Source of the DNA: Natronomonas gomsonensis
GTDB lineage: Archaea > Halobacteriota > Halobacteria > Halobacteriales > Haloarculaceae
Assembly (NCBI RefSeq): GCF_024300825.1
Contig: NZ_CP101323.1
Location: 2,480,001 to 2,544,000 of the forward strand
DNA length: 64,000 nt
Reading direction: 5' to 3'
The translations under genes and the position numbers were made by a program. The number at the start of each line of letters is the position of its first letter. Position 1 is the stretch's first letter. The notes beneath the pieces are model-generated. The model did no database searches and was not told the DNA's origin. It worked only from the letters and a program-made list of their open reading frames with translations. Positions 46,644 through 55,804 of the stretch are shown one piece after another.

Positions 46644-48629
46644 ATGGGACAGACGATTGCAGAAAAAATCCTCGACGACCACCTCGTCGAGGGCGAACTC
46701 GAGACCGGTGAGGAAATCGGAATCGAGATCGACCAGGTTCTGACACAGGACACGACGGGTACGTTCGTGTGGCTGCAGTTCGAGGCGCTCGGGATGGACG
46801 AAGTCCAGACGGAACTCGCCGCGCAGTACTGCGACCACCAGACGTATCAGTTCGACTTCAAGAACACGGACGACCACCGCTTCCTTCGCTCGGCGGCCGG
46901 CAAGTACGGCGCGTACTTCAGCCGCCCCGGCAACGGCATTTGTCACAACGTCCACAAGGAGAACTTCGCCGCGCCCGGCAAGACGCTCCTCGGTTCGGAC
47001 AGCCACACGCCGACGCCCGGCGGGCTCGGCCAGCTCGCCATCGGTGCCGGCGGTATCGACATCTCCGTCGCCATGGGTGGCGGCGCCTACTACATCGAGA
47101 TGCCCGAAGTCGTCAACGTTCGCCTCGAGGGCGAACTCCCCGAGTGGGCGACCGCAAAGGACATCGCGCTGCACCTGCTCGGCGAACTGTCCGTGAAGGG
47201 CGGCGTCGGCAAAATCTTCGAGTACACCGGCCCCGGCGTCGAGAACCTCACCGTCCCCGAGCGGACGACGATTACGAACCTCGGGACGGAACTCGGCGCG
47301 ACCACCTCCATCTTCCCGACCGACGAGAAGACCAAGGAGTGGCTCTCGCTGTTCGGCCGCGAAGACGAGTACGTCGACCTCGAACCCGACGACGACGCCG
47401 AGTACGCCGACCAGATCACGGTCGACCTCTCGGAGCTCGAACCGCTCATCGCGTGTCCGAGCATGCCCGACAAGGTCGTGCCCGTCCGCGAGGTCGCCGG
47501 CACGGACGTCGACCAGGTCATCATCGGCTCCTGTACGAACGGTGCCTACGAGGACATCCTCCCCGGCGCGAAGATGCTCGAAGGCCGCACCACGGACAAG
47601 AAGACCGAGATGATTGTCGCGCCCGGTTCGAAGCAGGCCTCCGAGATGCTCGCCCGTGAGGGCTGGACCGCCGAGATGATGGCGGCCGGCGTCAACTTCT
47701 CCGAGGCGACGTGTGGTGCCTGTATCGGCATCGGCCACGTTCCCGCCTCCGACTCCGTCTCGCTGCGGACGTTCAACCGCAACTTCGAGGGTCGCTCCGG
47801 CATCGAGAACGACAACGTCTACCTCTGTTCGCCGGAGGTCGCCACCGCGGCCGCCATCGCCGGCGAAATCGTCGACCCGCGTGACCTCGCCGACGAACTC
47901 GGCGACCTCGAGGACCCCGGCTTCGAGATGGGCGACAAGTACGGCCCCGGTATGGCCCAGGACGACCCCGACCTCATCGCGCCCGACGAGGCCGTCGACG
48001 ACGAGCTCATCAAGGGCCCCAACATCGGCGACGTGCCGCTGAAGGACGAACTCGACGCCGAACTGTCGGGTCCGGCCCTGCTGAAGATGGAGGACAACAT
48101 CACGACCGACCACATCATCCCTGCGACGCAGGACATCCTGATGTACCGGTCGAACATCCCGAAGCTCTCGGAGTTCACGCTCTCGCGTGTCGACGACACG
48201 TTCGCACAGCGTGCTCTCGACAGCGACGGCGGCTTCCTCGTCGCCGGCGAGAACTACGGACAGGGCTCCTCGCGTGAGCACGCGGCGCTGTGTCCGATGT
48301 ACCTCGGCATCGAGGGCGTCCTCGCACAGAGCTTCGCCCGCATCCACAAGGCGAACCTGTTCAACTTCGGTCTCATCCCGCTGGAAATCGACGAGGCCGA
48401 CTACGAGAACATCGAACAGGGCGACGACATCGAAATCGTCGACGACGTCGCAGAGGCCGTCCGCTCCGGTCAGGAAGAGTTCACGGTCCGCGTCAACGAC
48501 GACTGGGAACTCACCGCGTCGCTGGACGCCTCCGAGCGCGAGCGCGAAATCCTCGCCAACGGTGGCAAGCTCCCCCACGTCAAGAAGCAGCACGACGAGA
48601 GCTCCGGCGCCGCTCCTGCGGACGACTGA
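46644..48629 (+). CDS. acn: aconitate hydratase
   Basis: A 661-aa protein, the shorter mitochondrial-like archaeal type. I start at the ATG at 46644 (MGQTIAEKILDDHL), matching the TATA box spacing. The [4Fe-4S] ligands are C297 (GSCTNG), C357 and C360 (ATCGACIGIG). Substrate residues lie in GSDSHTPT (117-124), and the swivel domain has NYGQGSSREHAA near residue 545. It interconverts citrate and isocitrate in the TCA cycle. The C-terminus has an acidic low-complexity tail. Confidence 0.95.
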   Translation: MGQTIAEKILDDHLVEGELETGEEIGIEIDQVLTQDTTGTFVWLQFEALGMDEVQTELAAQYCDHQTYQFDFKNTDDHRFLRSAAGKYGAYFSRPGNGICHNVHKENFAAPGKTLLGSDSHTPTPGGLGQLAIGAGGIDISVAMGGGAYYIEMPEVVNVRLEGELPEWATAKDIALHLLGELSVKGGVGKIFEYTGPGVENLTVPERTTITNLGTELGATTSIFPTDEKTKEWLSLFGREDEYVDLEPDDDAEYADQITVDLSELEPLIACPSMPDKVVPVREVAGTDVDQVIIGSCTNGAYEDILPGAKMLEGRTTDKKTEMIVAPGSKQASEMLAREGWTAEMMAAGVNFSEATCGACIGIGHVPASDSVSLRTFNRNFEGRSGIENDNVYLCSPEVATAAAIAGEIVDPRDLADELGDLEDPGFEMGDKYGPGMAQDDPDLIAPDEAVDDELIKGPNIGDVPLKDELDAELSGPALLKMEDNITTDHIIPATQDILMYRSNIPKLSEFTLSRVDDTFAQRALDSDGGFLVAGENYGQGSSREHAALCPMYLGIEGVLAQSFARIHKANLFNFGLIPLEIDEADYENIEQGDDIEIVDDVAEAVRSGQEEFTVRVNDDWELTASLDASEREREILANGGKLPHVKKQHDESSGAAPADD

Positions 48630-48652
48630 AGCCTCGTTTCACAACATCCGTC

Positions 48653-48660
48653 CATTTTTT
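48653..48660 (+). terminator. T-tract after aconitase gene
   Basis: A run of T residues lies 24-31 bases after the stop codon, matching the U-tract signals used in archaeal termination. There is no obvious hairpin. Confidence 0.35.
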
Positions 48661-48904
48661 CGACGCTACACGGACAGCAGCGGCTCCGAACCTGTCGCGA
48701 TTGATAATAAACCGAACTGGCAGTGCAGCGGCTATCTGTCGTGTAAAAGCGGGGTGGGGGGTGGGGATGCACCCAAACGGGTGCAACTGACTGTAACTCC
48801 CGCGGGTAAATGAATCTTCTGGCCCTCCCTTAGATTCCAAGTACTGGTTTTATCAATGGTACCGCGGCCGGTAGGCATATGGCGCCGTCTGCGTAAGTGA
48901 AAAC

Positions 48905-49393
48905 GTGACTACGACGGCGCCGCAGGCCGACGTGGGGGTGCGTCAGGCAACTCGTGGGGACCTCCTGTCGGTGTTCCGCATCGAGAAGCGGTCGTTCCCG
49001 CAGGCGTGGCCCTACGCGGCGTTCGAGCGATTTCTGGACGAACCCGGGTTTCTGGTCGCGGAGGCGACCGAGGAAGCCGACGGCTCGAACCCGGGCGAAA
49101 TCGTCGGCTACGTCGTCGCCGACAGCGTCCCGAATCACGGTGTTTCCATCGGCCACGTCAAGGACCTCGCGGTCACCCCCGAACGCCGGGGCGAGGGTAT
49201 CGGCCGCCTACTGCTCTCGCGTGCGCTCGCGACGCTTGCGACCCAGAGCGTCGGCCGCGTGAAACTGGAGGTCCGAGAGAGCAACGATGCGGCGCTGTCG
49301 CTGTATCGGGAGTTCGGCTTCGAAATCCACCACGCCGTTCCGGGGTATTACGACAACGGCGAGGACGCGTACGTGATGGTCCGCGAGTTGTAA
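48905..49393 (+). CDS. rimI: GNAT acetyltransferase, RimI-like
   Basis: A 162-aa GNAT protein with a GTG start at 48905 (no ATG fits). It has IGHVKDLAVTPERRGEGIG (about 80-98) with the acetyl-CoA loop RRGEGIG, and the C-terminal SNDAALSLYREFGF motif typical of RimI. Such enzymes acetylate protein N-termini, originally ribosomal S18, and archaeal versions act broadly on co-translational N-termini. The AT-rich GGCATATGG about 33 bases upstream may be its promoter. Confidence 0.88.
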   Translation: MTTTAPQADVGVRQATRGDLLSVFRIEKRSFPQAWPYAAFERFLDEPGFLVAEATEEADGSNPGEIVGYVVADSVPNHGVSIGHVKDLAVTPERRGEGIGRLLLSRALATLATQSVGRVKLEVRESNDAALSLYREFGFEIHHAVPGYYDNGEDAYVMVREL

Positions 49394-49397
49394 CCGG

Positions 49398-49823
49398 TCA
49401 TTCTACGAACCCGTCGCTTTGCCGTACTGTGGCGAGGGCACGCTCAAAGAGACACGTCACCGAGAGAAACACACCGAGGAGCATCGGTGGTAGGCCGGCG
49501 AAGAACACCCCGCCGCTGCTCAGGTTCAACACCAGAACCGCGTATCCAGCCGTGACAACGACGAGCGATGCGAGGACTGCTTTCGCGAGCCGGAGAATTC
49601 CCACGGCGCCGGTCCGTCGATACCTGCCGACGGCGACGGCGAGGACGACGGCCGCGAGCGGCACCGGGTACAGCGACATCGGTGGCAGCGTCACGGGGCC
49701 GAGATCCCACCAAGGGTTCAGCAGGTTCGTTTCGAGACCCACTACCGTCGACAGCAGGGCGGCCACGGCCAGTGGGAGTTCGAATCGCCGGAGTCGTTCG
49801 TCGCGACCGGGAGGGGCGGTCAT
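49398..49823 (-). CDS. small membrane protein, four helices, function unknown
   Basis: Starting at the ATG at 49823 gives 141 aa (MTAPPGRDERLRRFEL). Four hydrophobic segments are visible (about 16-32, 44-66, 80-100, 106-126). I recognise no family. It is convergent with rimI with four bases between stops. Confidence 0.6.
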   Translation of the reverse strand: MTAPPGRDERLRRFELPLAVAALLSTVVGLETNLLNPWWDLGPVTLPPMSLYPVPLAAVVLAVAVGRYRRTGAVGILRLAKAVLASLVVVTAGYAVLVLNLSSGGVFFAGLPPMLLGVFLSVTCLFERALATVRQSDGFVE

Positions 49824-49902
49824 AGCCGAACGTCTCCCCGGTAGGAGATAAAACGTCGACCGTAGGCGCAGGCGTTTTGCCGCTGGAACGCCGATTCGGG
49901 GT

Positions 49903-50349
49903 ATGGGATACGCCTGCCCCGTCTGTTCGGATCCACAAGCCGACGCGGGCCACCTCGCCAACCACCTCGCCTTCACCGCTATCCTCGGCGATGCCGACCA
50001 CGAGACGTGGCTCGACGAGCACGTCCCGGAGTGGGACGGGATGGGTGAGTCGGAACTCGCCGCGGTCGTCACCGACTACGTCGAGGAGACGGAGTTCCCG
50101 CAGGTGTTCGAGGACACCGTCGGCTCACCCGAAGACCCCGAAGACCCCCTCGAGGAGCGCTCCGGGGCGCTGTTCGACGAATCCGGTCACGGCCACGACC
50201 ACCCCGGCGGTCACGACCACACTCACGGGGACCACGCCGCCGACACCTCGGGGCCGGTCGACTCCGAGACTGAAGCCATTCTCGAGGAGGCACGGGAGAT
50301 GACCCGCGAGATGCTTCAGGACGGCGACGACGAAGCCGAAAACGAATAA
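49903..50349 (+). CDS. haloarchaeal zinc-finger protein with His-rich linker
   Basis: A 148-aa protein. The N-terminus holds a CPVC...HLANH pattern (C5, C8, H17, H21), a likely C2H2-type zinc site. The middle is acidic, followed by a His/Gly/Asp run (GHGHDHPGGHDHTHGDH, about 95-111) that could bind metal, then a helix. It probably belongs to a haloarchaea-only family (DUF5810 by recall). It leads a run of four same-strand genes. Confidence 0.65.
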   Translation: MGYACPVCSDPQADAGHLANHLAFTAILGDADHETWLDEHVPEWDGMGESELAAVVTDYVEETEFPQVFEDTVGSPEDPEDPLEERSGALFDESGHGHDHPGGHDHTHGDHAADTSGPVDSETEAILEEAREMTREMLQDGDDEAENE

Positions 50350-50364
50350 CGGCGCCCGCCCGTT

Positions 50365-50793
50365 ATGTCAGGTATGGACACCGAAGGGACGTTCGCCCCG
50401 GAGTCGTGGGCCGACGCCCGAAACCGGTACGAGGCGCTCGGACCGACGGCACAGACCGTCGTTCGTGAGGTCACCAAAGCCATGGAGTTCGACCGCCAGG
50501 AGTACGACGACCGCGTGACGAGCGAGGTCGTCGAGACGGCCCGGCAGGCGACGTTCGCCGAGACCCTTGCGGTCACCGTCGGGTCCGCCGAGGAGTTCGA
50601 CGCCTGGCGGGGGGACTTCGACGGCGACGTACACGTCGTCGGTAGCGACAACGTCGAGCGGGTGGCCTGGCACGCCGGCCCCGACGACGCCGCCGTCGCG
50701 GCGACGTTTCAGAACGAACCCGAGGCGGCGGTGGCGACGCTCCGACGGGTCGCGTTCAACTGCATCTACCGGGAGGAGCTATGCGACGGATAA
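50365..50793 (+). CDS. haloarchaeal conserved protein, function unknown
   Basis: A 142-aa mostly helical acidic protein starting MSGMDTEGTF (a second ATG at 50374 is equally possible). Probably DUF5809 by recall. Residues 70-115 alternate beta and loop, ending in WHAGPDDAAVAATFQNEP. It overlaps the next gene's start by 13 bases and follows the zinc-finger gene by 15 bases, so these are likely co-transcribed. Confidence 0.65.
   Translation: MSGMDTEGTFAPESWADARNRYEALGPTAQTVVREVTKAMEFDRQEYDDRVTSEVVETARQATFAETLAVTVGSAEEFDAWRGDFDGDVHVVGSDNVERVAWHAGPDDAAVAATFQNEPEAAVATLRRVAFNCIYREELCDG
50773..50779 (+). promoter_or_regulatory. Shine-Dalgarno inside the upstream gene
   Basis: GGAGGAG at 50773-50779 stands one base before the ATG at 50781, very close. 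It supports coupled translation of the membrane protein that follows, and a start at 50781 or slightly downstream. Confidence 0.35.
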
Positions 50794-51209
50794 CGCGTAA
50801 CCTCGTCGTCTTCCTGTTGGCGCTGGTGGTCGTCCTGCTGGCGTTGGGTGCCCTTCCCAGTTACATCCAGACCGGCGACCCCTACTACGTCGAGGCGACG
50901 GCCGTCGAGGAACCGGGGCCGTCGGTCGACGCGAACAACCTCACCGACCGGCGGTTCCCTTACAGCATCGCCGCGCTGGAGGCCGCCGAAGCAGGCGAGA
51001 CGCCGGCCCGCTCGGAGGCCTACTACACCGGCCCGGTCGGGTTCAAGGAGGCGTTCACCCACACGCCCTTCGACGAGTTCGGCGAGTTCCGGACCAGAAA
51101 CGCGAGCGCGGTCGAACGCGGCGCCGAGTCGCCGGTCGGGGACAGAGCCTACGTCGAACGCGACGGCCAGCGATATCGCCTCGAAATCGTCCGCCTGGAG
51201 GCCGAGTAG
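50781..51209 (+). CDS. membrane-anchored extracellular protein, function unknown
   Basis: A 142-aa protein: a basic start (MRRITRN), one membrane helix (about 8-26), and a polar outer domain of about 115 residues with no cysteine. No family is recognised. Its stop TAG directly abuts the ATG of the NUDIX gene, so the two form an operon with the preceding genes. Confidence 0.6.
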   Translation: MRRITRNLVVFLLALVVVLLALGALPSYIQTGDPYYVEATAVEEPGPSVDANNLTDRRFPYSIAALEAAEAGETPARSEAYYTGPVGFKEAFTHTPFDEFGEFRTRNASAVERGAESPVGDRAYVERDGQRYRLEIVRLEAE

Positions 51210-51791
51210 ATGGCCGACCCGAGTCCCTCCGACCACGACTGGCACGTCGTCGAGTCCGTCACCGAGTACGAGACGGGGTGGTACACCGGCGGCTACGACC
51301 TCGTCGAGTTACCGGACGGCCGCGAGAAGCGCTACTACTGGGCGGAGTTGCCGCCGGCGGTCGTCATCCTCGCGGTCGTCGACGACCCGGCGTCGTTTGG
51401 GCTTCCCGGCGAGGGACGCTCGGTCGCGATGGTCGAGCAGTTCCGGCCCACCATCCGGGAGTTGTGTTACGAACTCCCGGCGGGCATCGTCGAGGACGGC
51501 GAGAGTTACGCCGAGGCGGGCGCCCGCGAGTTGGAAGAGGAGGTCGGCCTCGTCGCGGAATCGGTCGAACTCATCGAGGACTTCTGGTGTTCGACTGGCG
51601 TGTTGCGTCACGAACGCGGCATCGCGTGGGCCGAAGGGTTCTCTGTCGGCGCCCGGGAACTCGACGGCAACGAGTTCCTCGACGTGAAGACGGTGCCCGT
51701 CGAATCCGCACTCGACCTCGCTCGGTCGGGGCCGGCAAACGACGCGACGCTCGAAGGGCTGTTGTTGGCCGAGGCCGACGGGCTGTTGTGA
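51210..51791 (+). CDS. NUDIX hydrolase, ADP-ribose pyrophosphatase-like
   Basis: A 193-aa protein with the Nudix box at about 92-114 (ARELEEEVGL core). The N-terminal beta domain and QFRPTIRELCYELPAG before the box are typical of ADP-ribose pyrophosphatases. These split ADP-ribose or related nucleoside diphosphates using Mg. Final gene of the operon starting at 49903. Confidence 0.85.
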   Translation: MADPSPSDHDWHVVESVTEYETGWYTGGYDLVELPDGREKRYYWAELPPAVVILAVVDDPASFGLPGEGRSVAMVEQFRPTIRELCYELPAGIVEDGESYAEAGARELEEEVGLVAESVELIEDFWCSTGVLRHERGIAWAEGFSVGARELDGNEFLDVKTVPVESALDLARSGPANDATLEGLLLAEADGLL

Positions 51792-51838
51792 GGTCGTCCA
51801 GTCCTGCCGTTTAATACGCTCGTCGCCTACCCAACGGT

Positions 51839-52207
51839 ATGGACGGCGAGATTTCTGCAGCGGAGTTACGGGAGCTACTCGACGACGGCGAGGACGTTCG
51901 TATCGTCGACATCCGGTCACCTGCTGCCTTCACCCGTGGACACATTCCGGGCAGCGAGAACGTCCCGTTTCAGGAGCTGACGACGCGAATCGAGGAGTTC
52001 GCCGACGCCGACCGCGTCGTGACGGTGTGTCCTCACGGGCAGGCGAGCCAGCAGGCCGCCCGACTCATCGGCTCCTTCGAGGGGTTTTCCGGCCGGGTCG
52101 ACTCGCTTGCGCCCGGAATCGAGGGCTGGGAGTACGAACTGGCGTCCGGCGAGGAGGCGGCGTCGGGAATCGCGGCCGGCGACGACGGCCCGGACGCGCC
52201 GTTCTGA
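51839..52207 (+). CDS. rhodanese-domain protein
   Basis: A 122-aa single rhodanese domain: RIVDIRSPAAFTRGHIPGSENVP (CH2A/CH2B-like blocks) and the active-site Cys64 in VTVCPHGQAS. It can carry persulfide sulfur. A GTTTAATACG box centred 27 bases upstream predicts a leaderless transcript. The Gly/Asp/Ala-rich tail (about 100-122) is non-conserved looking. Confidence 0.87.
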   Translation: MDGEISAAELRELLDDGEDVRIVDIRSPAAFTRGHIPGSENVPFQELTTRIEEFADADRVVTVCPHGQASQQAARLIGSFEGFSGRVDSLAPGIEGWEYELASGEEAASGIAAGDDGPDAPF

Positions 52208-52278
52208 ACGGTACTCCGTAGCCGCCGCTGGTCGAGTGGGTGCTCGAAAAACGGACTCGACGTGCGGTTCAGAGGGCG

Positions 52279-52572
52279 CTACGCAACGTTGAACCCCTTC
52301 TCCTGAAGGAAATCCTCGATGCGTCCGAGGTGATTACCCTGTAGTTCGATGACGCCGTCCTCGACGGTACCGCCGCAAGCGAACTTCGATTTCAGGTCGC
52401 TCGAAAGCGAGTCGAGATCGACGTCTCGGGGGTCGAACCCCTCGATGACCGTTACCTCCTTACCGTATCGGCGCTCGTCGATGCGGATGTTGATCTCCTG
52501 GGACTCCTTGGCGACGTCTTCGCAGACGCAGAGTTCCTCCGGGAGACCGCACGTCGAGCAGACTTCCGACAT
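52279..52572 (-). CDS. translation initiation factor aSUI1 (eIF1 homologue)
   Basis: A 97-aa protein starting at the ATG at 52572. The N-terminus carries four cysteines (C5, C8, C15, C17) forming a small zinc site, and the SUI1 domain follows with [24 protein letters not shown] and IELQGNH. aIF1 helps start-codon selection on the small subunit. The fold and length are normal. Confidence 0.93.
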   Translation of the reverse strand: MSEVCSTCGLPEELCVCEDVAKESQEINIRIDERRYGKEVTVIEGFDPRDVDLDSLSSDLKSKFACGGTVEDGVIELQGNHLGRIEDFLQEKGFNVA

Positions 52573-52607
52573 TACAATCCGGGTGTACACGACGGCCGTA
52601 TTAAACA

Positions 52608-54803
52608 CTATCGGGACCGTGTATCCCGCTTTTCCACCAGATGGGGCAGTCGAGACCGCTCCTCGAGCAGGTCAGCGAGGTCGGCTCTGGCGGCCGCAGC
52701 GTCGGCCGCGTCGACGCCGTGGCCGTAGCGGGCCTGCTCGTACAGTCGGCCGACGCGCTCGATTCGGTCGTCGCCAGCGAGGAACTGCCGGGGAGTCTCG
52801 CCGGGGCCCTTCTGCCGGCCGTCGCGCTCTTCGAGGTGGACGACGCGGTGATAGACGCCGGCGACGACGTCCTCGGGGTCGTCGGCCGGGAGGCGCCTGA
52901 GCCACAGCTCCCGGTAGAGTCGCCGATCGGTACCGGTGCGTCTGAGGCCGGCGACGACGCCGGCGAAGATGAGCAACCCGAAGCCGGCCTCTTCGGGCGT
53001 CGGAACCGGTATCGTCGGCAGCGAGAACTCGCCGTCGTCGTCGGCTCCCGGCGGACCGTCGGTGGGTGTCGTCTCGGTGCCGTTCGGTTCGGTGTCCGTC
53101 CCGTTCGGCCCCTCGGGTGTCGTCGGGTCGGGCGTCCCTTGGTCGAAATCGGAGTCGAGGGAATCGTCGGTGTCGATGTCGCTGTCGTTGTCCGAGCGGG
53201 CGTCCGCGAGGATTTCGCGCTCCTCGGCGATGCGGGGGTCCGAGGGCGTGGGGTCGAACTTCACCCAACCGTGTTCCGGGAAGTACACCTCGACCCAGGC
53301 GTGGGAGTTGTACCCTCTGACGACCCACTCGCTGTCGTCGACCTGTTGGCCGGGTGTGTAGCCGACGACGAACCGCGCCGGGATGTCCTGGGTTCGGAGC
53401 ATCGTCACCATCGTCGTCGCGAAGTACGTACAGTAGCCCGCGTCCATCTCGAAGAGGAACTCGTCGGCGATGTTCCCGCGCGGCCGTTCGATATCCAGCG
53501 AGTAGTCGTAGCTGTTCTGGAGCCACTGTTCGAGGACGCGAGCGGTGTCGTAGGGGTTTTCGGCGTTGGCAGTGAGTCGGTCGGTCCGCTCGGTCACGCG
53601 GGCGGGCGTACTGGACGGCAACTGCGTGTACCGCTCGGTGACGGCGTCGGGGTAGTCGGTGCCGGCACTCCGGAGCTCCGCCGGCGGGGCGACGGGCACC
53701 TCGCTCGTGGCGGTGTAGGATTCGCCGGCCTGTAGCGGACTGGCGGGCTGGAACGCGCCGCTGTCGGTCACTTGGACGGGAACGGGAACGTCGTCGATGT
53801 CGACGGGCGTGTTCGCCGCCGGGAGCGTCGCGATGTCGGTTTCGGCGGTGTAGCGCTGTTCGAGCGTCCGGCTCTCGCCGGGGGGCGGCGGCAGCGACCC
53901 GCCGTAGTTGCGCATCTCGCCGCTTTGGACCCATCCCCCGCCGGTGTAGCGGTCGTAGGTGCCGACCCGCCAGTACGCCTCGGCGTCGGCTTCGACCGTG
54001 TAGCGTACTTCCGGGGAGAGTTCGACGGGGCCGGTGACGGCGAGGCTGTCGCCGGCGTGGACGAGACTCGACTCCATCGTCGAGGTCTGGGTACCGACGC
54101 CTTCCGTGGAGATGAACGACCCGGCGGCGCCGGGGACAACTCCGATGAACAGCGTCAACACGACCATCGTCGCGAGCAAGACGACGACGCCGTCGGCGTT
54201 TCTGAGTGACTCGCCGCGGCGGTCGCAGTCGCCGAAGGCCAACGCGAGGGTGACGCCGACGACGCCGACGAGCGTGGTCGGCGTCGTCGCGTCGCCGGTC
54301 AACACGACCACACCGAGGGCGCCGCCGGCGACGGCGCTGGCGGCGACGTAGTTGCGACGCAACGCGAGGTAGGTGGCCAGAAAGACCGGGCCGGGGGCGG
54401 CCGAAAGCGCCCACACGTCGGCGTTGACGATGCGGAGCACCGAGAGGCCGCTCAACAGCGCGAACACGTCGCTCACCATCGGCCCGACCAACACGAGGAA
54501 GCCGAATCCGCCGGGGAGCGACTGGATGTAGAGGTAGGTGCCAATGACGACGGCCGCGGCGCCGATGCCGAAGGCGGTTCGCGGGCGAATGAGCCACGCC
54601 AGCACAGCGCCGGCGAGTGCGGCCCCACCGACGACGTAGTACAGAAGCGTCGCGTCGCCGGTGATGACGAGTATCCGATAGAGGACGTAACAGAACGCCC
54701 CCAGCGTGGTCGCGACGCCACCGAGCGCGAGGAGGCGGGCCGGGGCGACCGGAGCCTCGACGGCACCGAGGGCGTCGCGAACCGACCTGTCGGTCGTGCT
54801 CAC
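52608..54803 (-). CDS. TgpA-like membrane transglutaminase
   Basis: A 731-aa protein with a GTG start at 54803 overlapping the DUF58 stop. About six membrane helices (25-225) form a TgpA-like N-terminal region. The extracellular part has the transglutaminase triad C458 (AGYCTYF), H501 (NSHAWVEVY) and D517 (KFDPTP). An acidic Pro/Thr linker (about 540-590), another helix (about 605-620) and a cytoplasmic DUF4129-like tail follow. Such proteins are encoded with MoxR and DUF58 genes, as here. Confidence 0.87.
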   Translation of the reverse strand: MSTTDRSVRDALGAVEAPVAPARLLALGGVATTLGAFCYVLYRILVITGDATLLYYVVGGAALAGAVLAWLIRPRTAFGIGAAAVVIGTYLYIQSLPGGFGFLVLVGPMVSDVFALLSGLSVLRIVNADVWALSAAPGPVFLATYLALRRNYVAASAVAGGALGVVVLTGDATTPTTLVGVVGVTLALAFGDCDRRGESLRNADGVVVLLATMVVLTLFIGVVPGAAGSFISTEGVGTQTSTMESSLVHAGDSLAVTGPVELSPEVRYTVEADAEAYWRVGTYDRYTGGGWVQSGEMRNYGGSLPPPPGESRTLEQRYTAETDIATLPAANTPVDIDDVPVPVQVTDSGAFQPASPLQAGESYTATSEVPVAPPAELRSAGTDYPDAVTERYTQLPSSTPARVTERTDRLTANAENPYDTARVLEQWLQNSYDYSLDIERPRGNIADEFLFEMDAGYCTYFATTMVTMLRTQDIPARFVVGYTPGQQVDDSEWVVRGYNSHAWVEVYFPEHGWVKFDPTPSDPRIAEEREILADARSDNDSDIDTDDSLDSDFDQGTPDPTTPEGPNGTDTEPNGTETTPTDGPPGADDDGEFSLPTIPVPTPEEAGFGLLIFAGVVAGLRRTGTDRRLYRELWLRRLPADDPEDVVAGVYHRVVHLEERDGRQKGPGETPRQFLAGDDRIERVGRLYEQARYGHGVDAADAAAARADLADLLEERSRLPHLVEKRDTRSR

Positions 54804-55795
54804 GCCAACACCTCCCGACTCCGGTTGCCCCCCGAAAGTCCCTCGAAGTCGACTTCGCGGTTGGCGAACGTCACGGTCGCACTGCCACCTCGCCCGAGGA
54901 CGTATACGTCGGCGTTCCGCCGTCGTTCGGGGTCGACCCACCCGTCGTCGGTGCGTGCGAGGAGTCGAAGCACCGAAACGATGTCGCCGGGGTGGGCGAC
55001 GGTGCTCCCGTCGGGGACCGTCACGGCGACGGTGACGCCGATGTCGTGGAGGTGGGAGACGAGCGAGGCGACGCTTTCGGCCATCGCGTCGGCGCTGCCC
55101 AACGCCGATTCACCGACAACTTCGAGTTGGGTCGCCTCCGAACGGCTCTCGTATTCGGCGACGACGAACTCCTCGTCCGTTCGCTTCGCGCTCGCCCGCC
55201 AGTGGATGTCCCGCATCGTGTCGCCGGGGCCGTACTCACGGAGGCGGTCGAACGACGAGCGGTCGTCGCCGAGGACGCGACTCACGAGCGACCCCAACGT
55301 GTCGTCTTCGAGTCCGTACACGTCGGGATAGACGAGCGCCGTCGTCGTCCCCGCCGTCTCCACGTCGGTCCTGAACAGGCCGAGTGAGTCGGTCACCCGG
55401 CAGGTCGCCGGTCCGAGGTCGTGTTCGCCACGGCGGCGCAACTCGATGTGGTACTCGAAGATCCCGCCGTGGCCGACGGCCGCTTCAGTTGTGTCGGCGT
55501 CGACTCCGTCGGCGAGCGACTCGGTGACTGTACAGGGAACGTCGGCGTCGACGCTCAGGGTGACGGTTCGAGACTCGCCGGGAAAGCCCGCCTCGGGCGT
55601 CGAGCGCTCGACGGTCGGCGGGTCGGCCCGGAGGAGTTGGACGGCGCCCGCGCCGAGGCCGACCAAGGCGGGGACGACGACGGCGTTCAGCGACCGAGCG
55701 CCCGCGCCGGCGCCCAACAGAAACGCCAACAGCGCCACCGTGAAGACGGTCAGTCCCCGCCGCGTCGGCCGCAGGTTTCGGACGTTCGTGAGCAT
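54800..55795 (-). CDS. DUF58 family protein
   Basis: A 331-aa protein with two N-terminal hydrophobic segments (about 15-52) and a beta-rich domain. The DUF58 signature appears as GDTMRDIHWRASAKR (about 195-209), and a vWA-like region follows. It is the middle gene of the MoxR-DUF58-transglutaminase operon, nine bases after moxR. The family is thought to work with MoxR chaperones in the cell envelope; exact function is unknown. Confidence 0.88.
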   Translation of the reverse strand: MLTNVRNLRPTRRGLTVFTVALLAFLLGAGAGARSLNAVVVPALVGLGAGAVQLLRADPPTVERSTPEAGFPGESRTVTLSVDADVPCTVTESLADGVDADTTEAAVGHGGIFEYHIELRRRGEHDLGPATCRVTDSLGLFRTDVETAGTTTALVYPDVYGLEDDTLGSLVSRVLGDDRSSFDRLREYGPGDTMRDIHWRASAKRTDEEFVVAEYESRSEATQLEVVGESALGSADAMAESVASLVSHLHDIGVTVAVTVPDGSTVAHPGDIVSVLRLLARTDDGWVDPERRRNADVYVLGRGGSATVTFANREVDFEGLSGGNRSREVLA

Positions 55796-55804
55796 CGCCA
55801 GTTC

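Noticed and set aside
46533-48593. A 686-aa open frame antisense to aconitase
   Set aside because: Long antisense frames arise from the high GC content and codon bias. The plus strand encodes a full aconitase with intact cluster ligands; the antisense frame shows no recognisable domain.
52672-54597. A 641-aa Arg-rich frame overlapping the transglutaminase gene
   Set aside because: It is another frame on the same strand with basic composition unlike haloarchaeal proteins.
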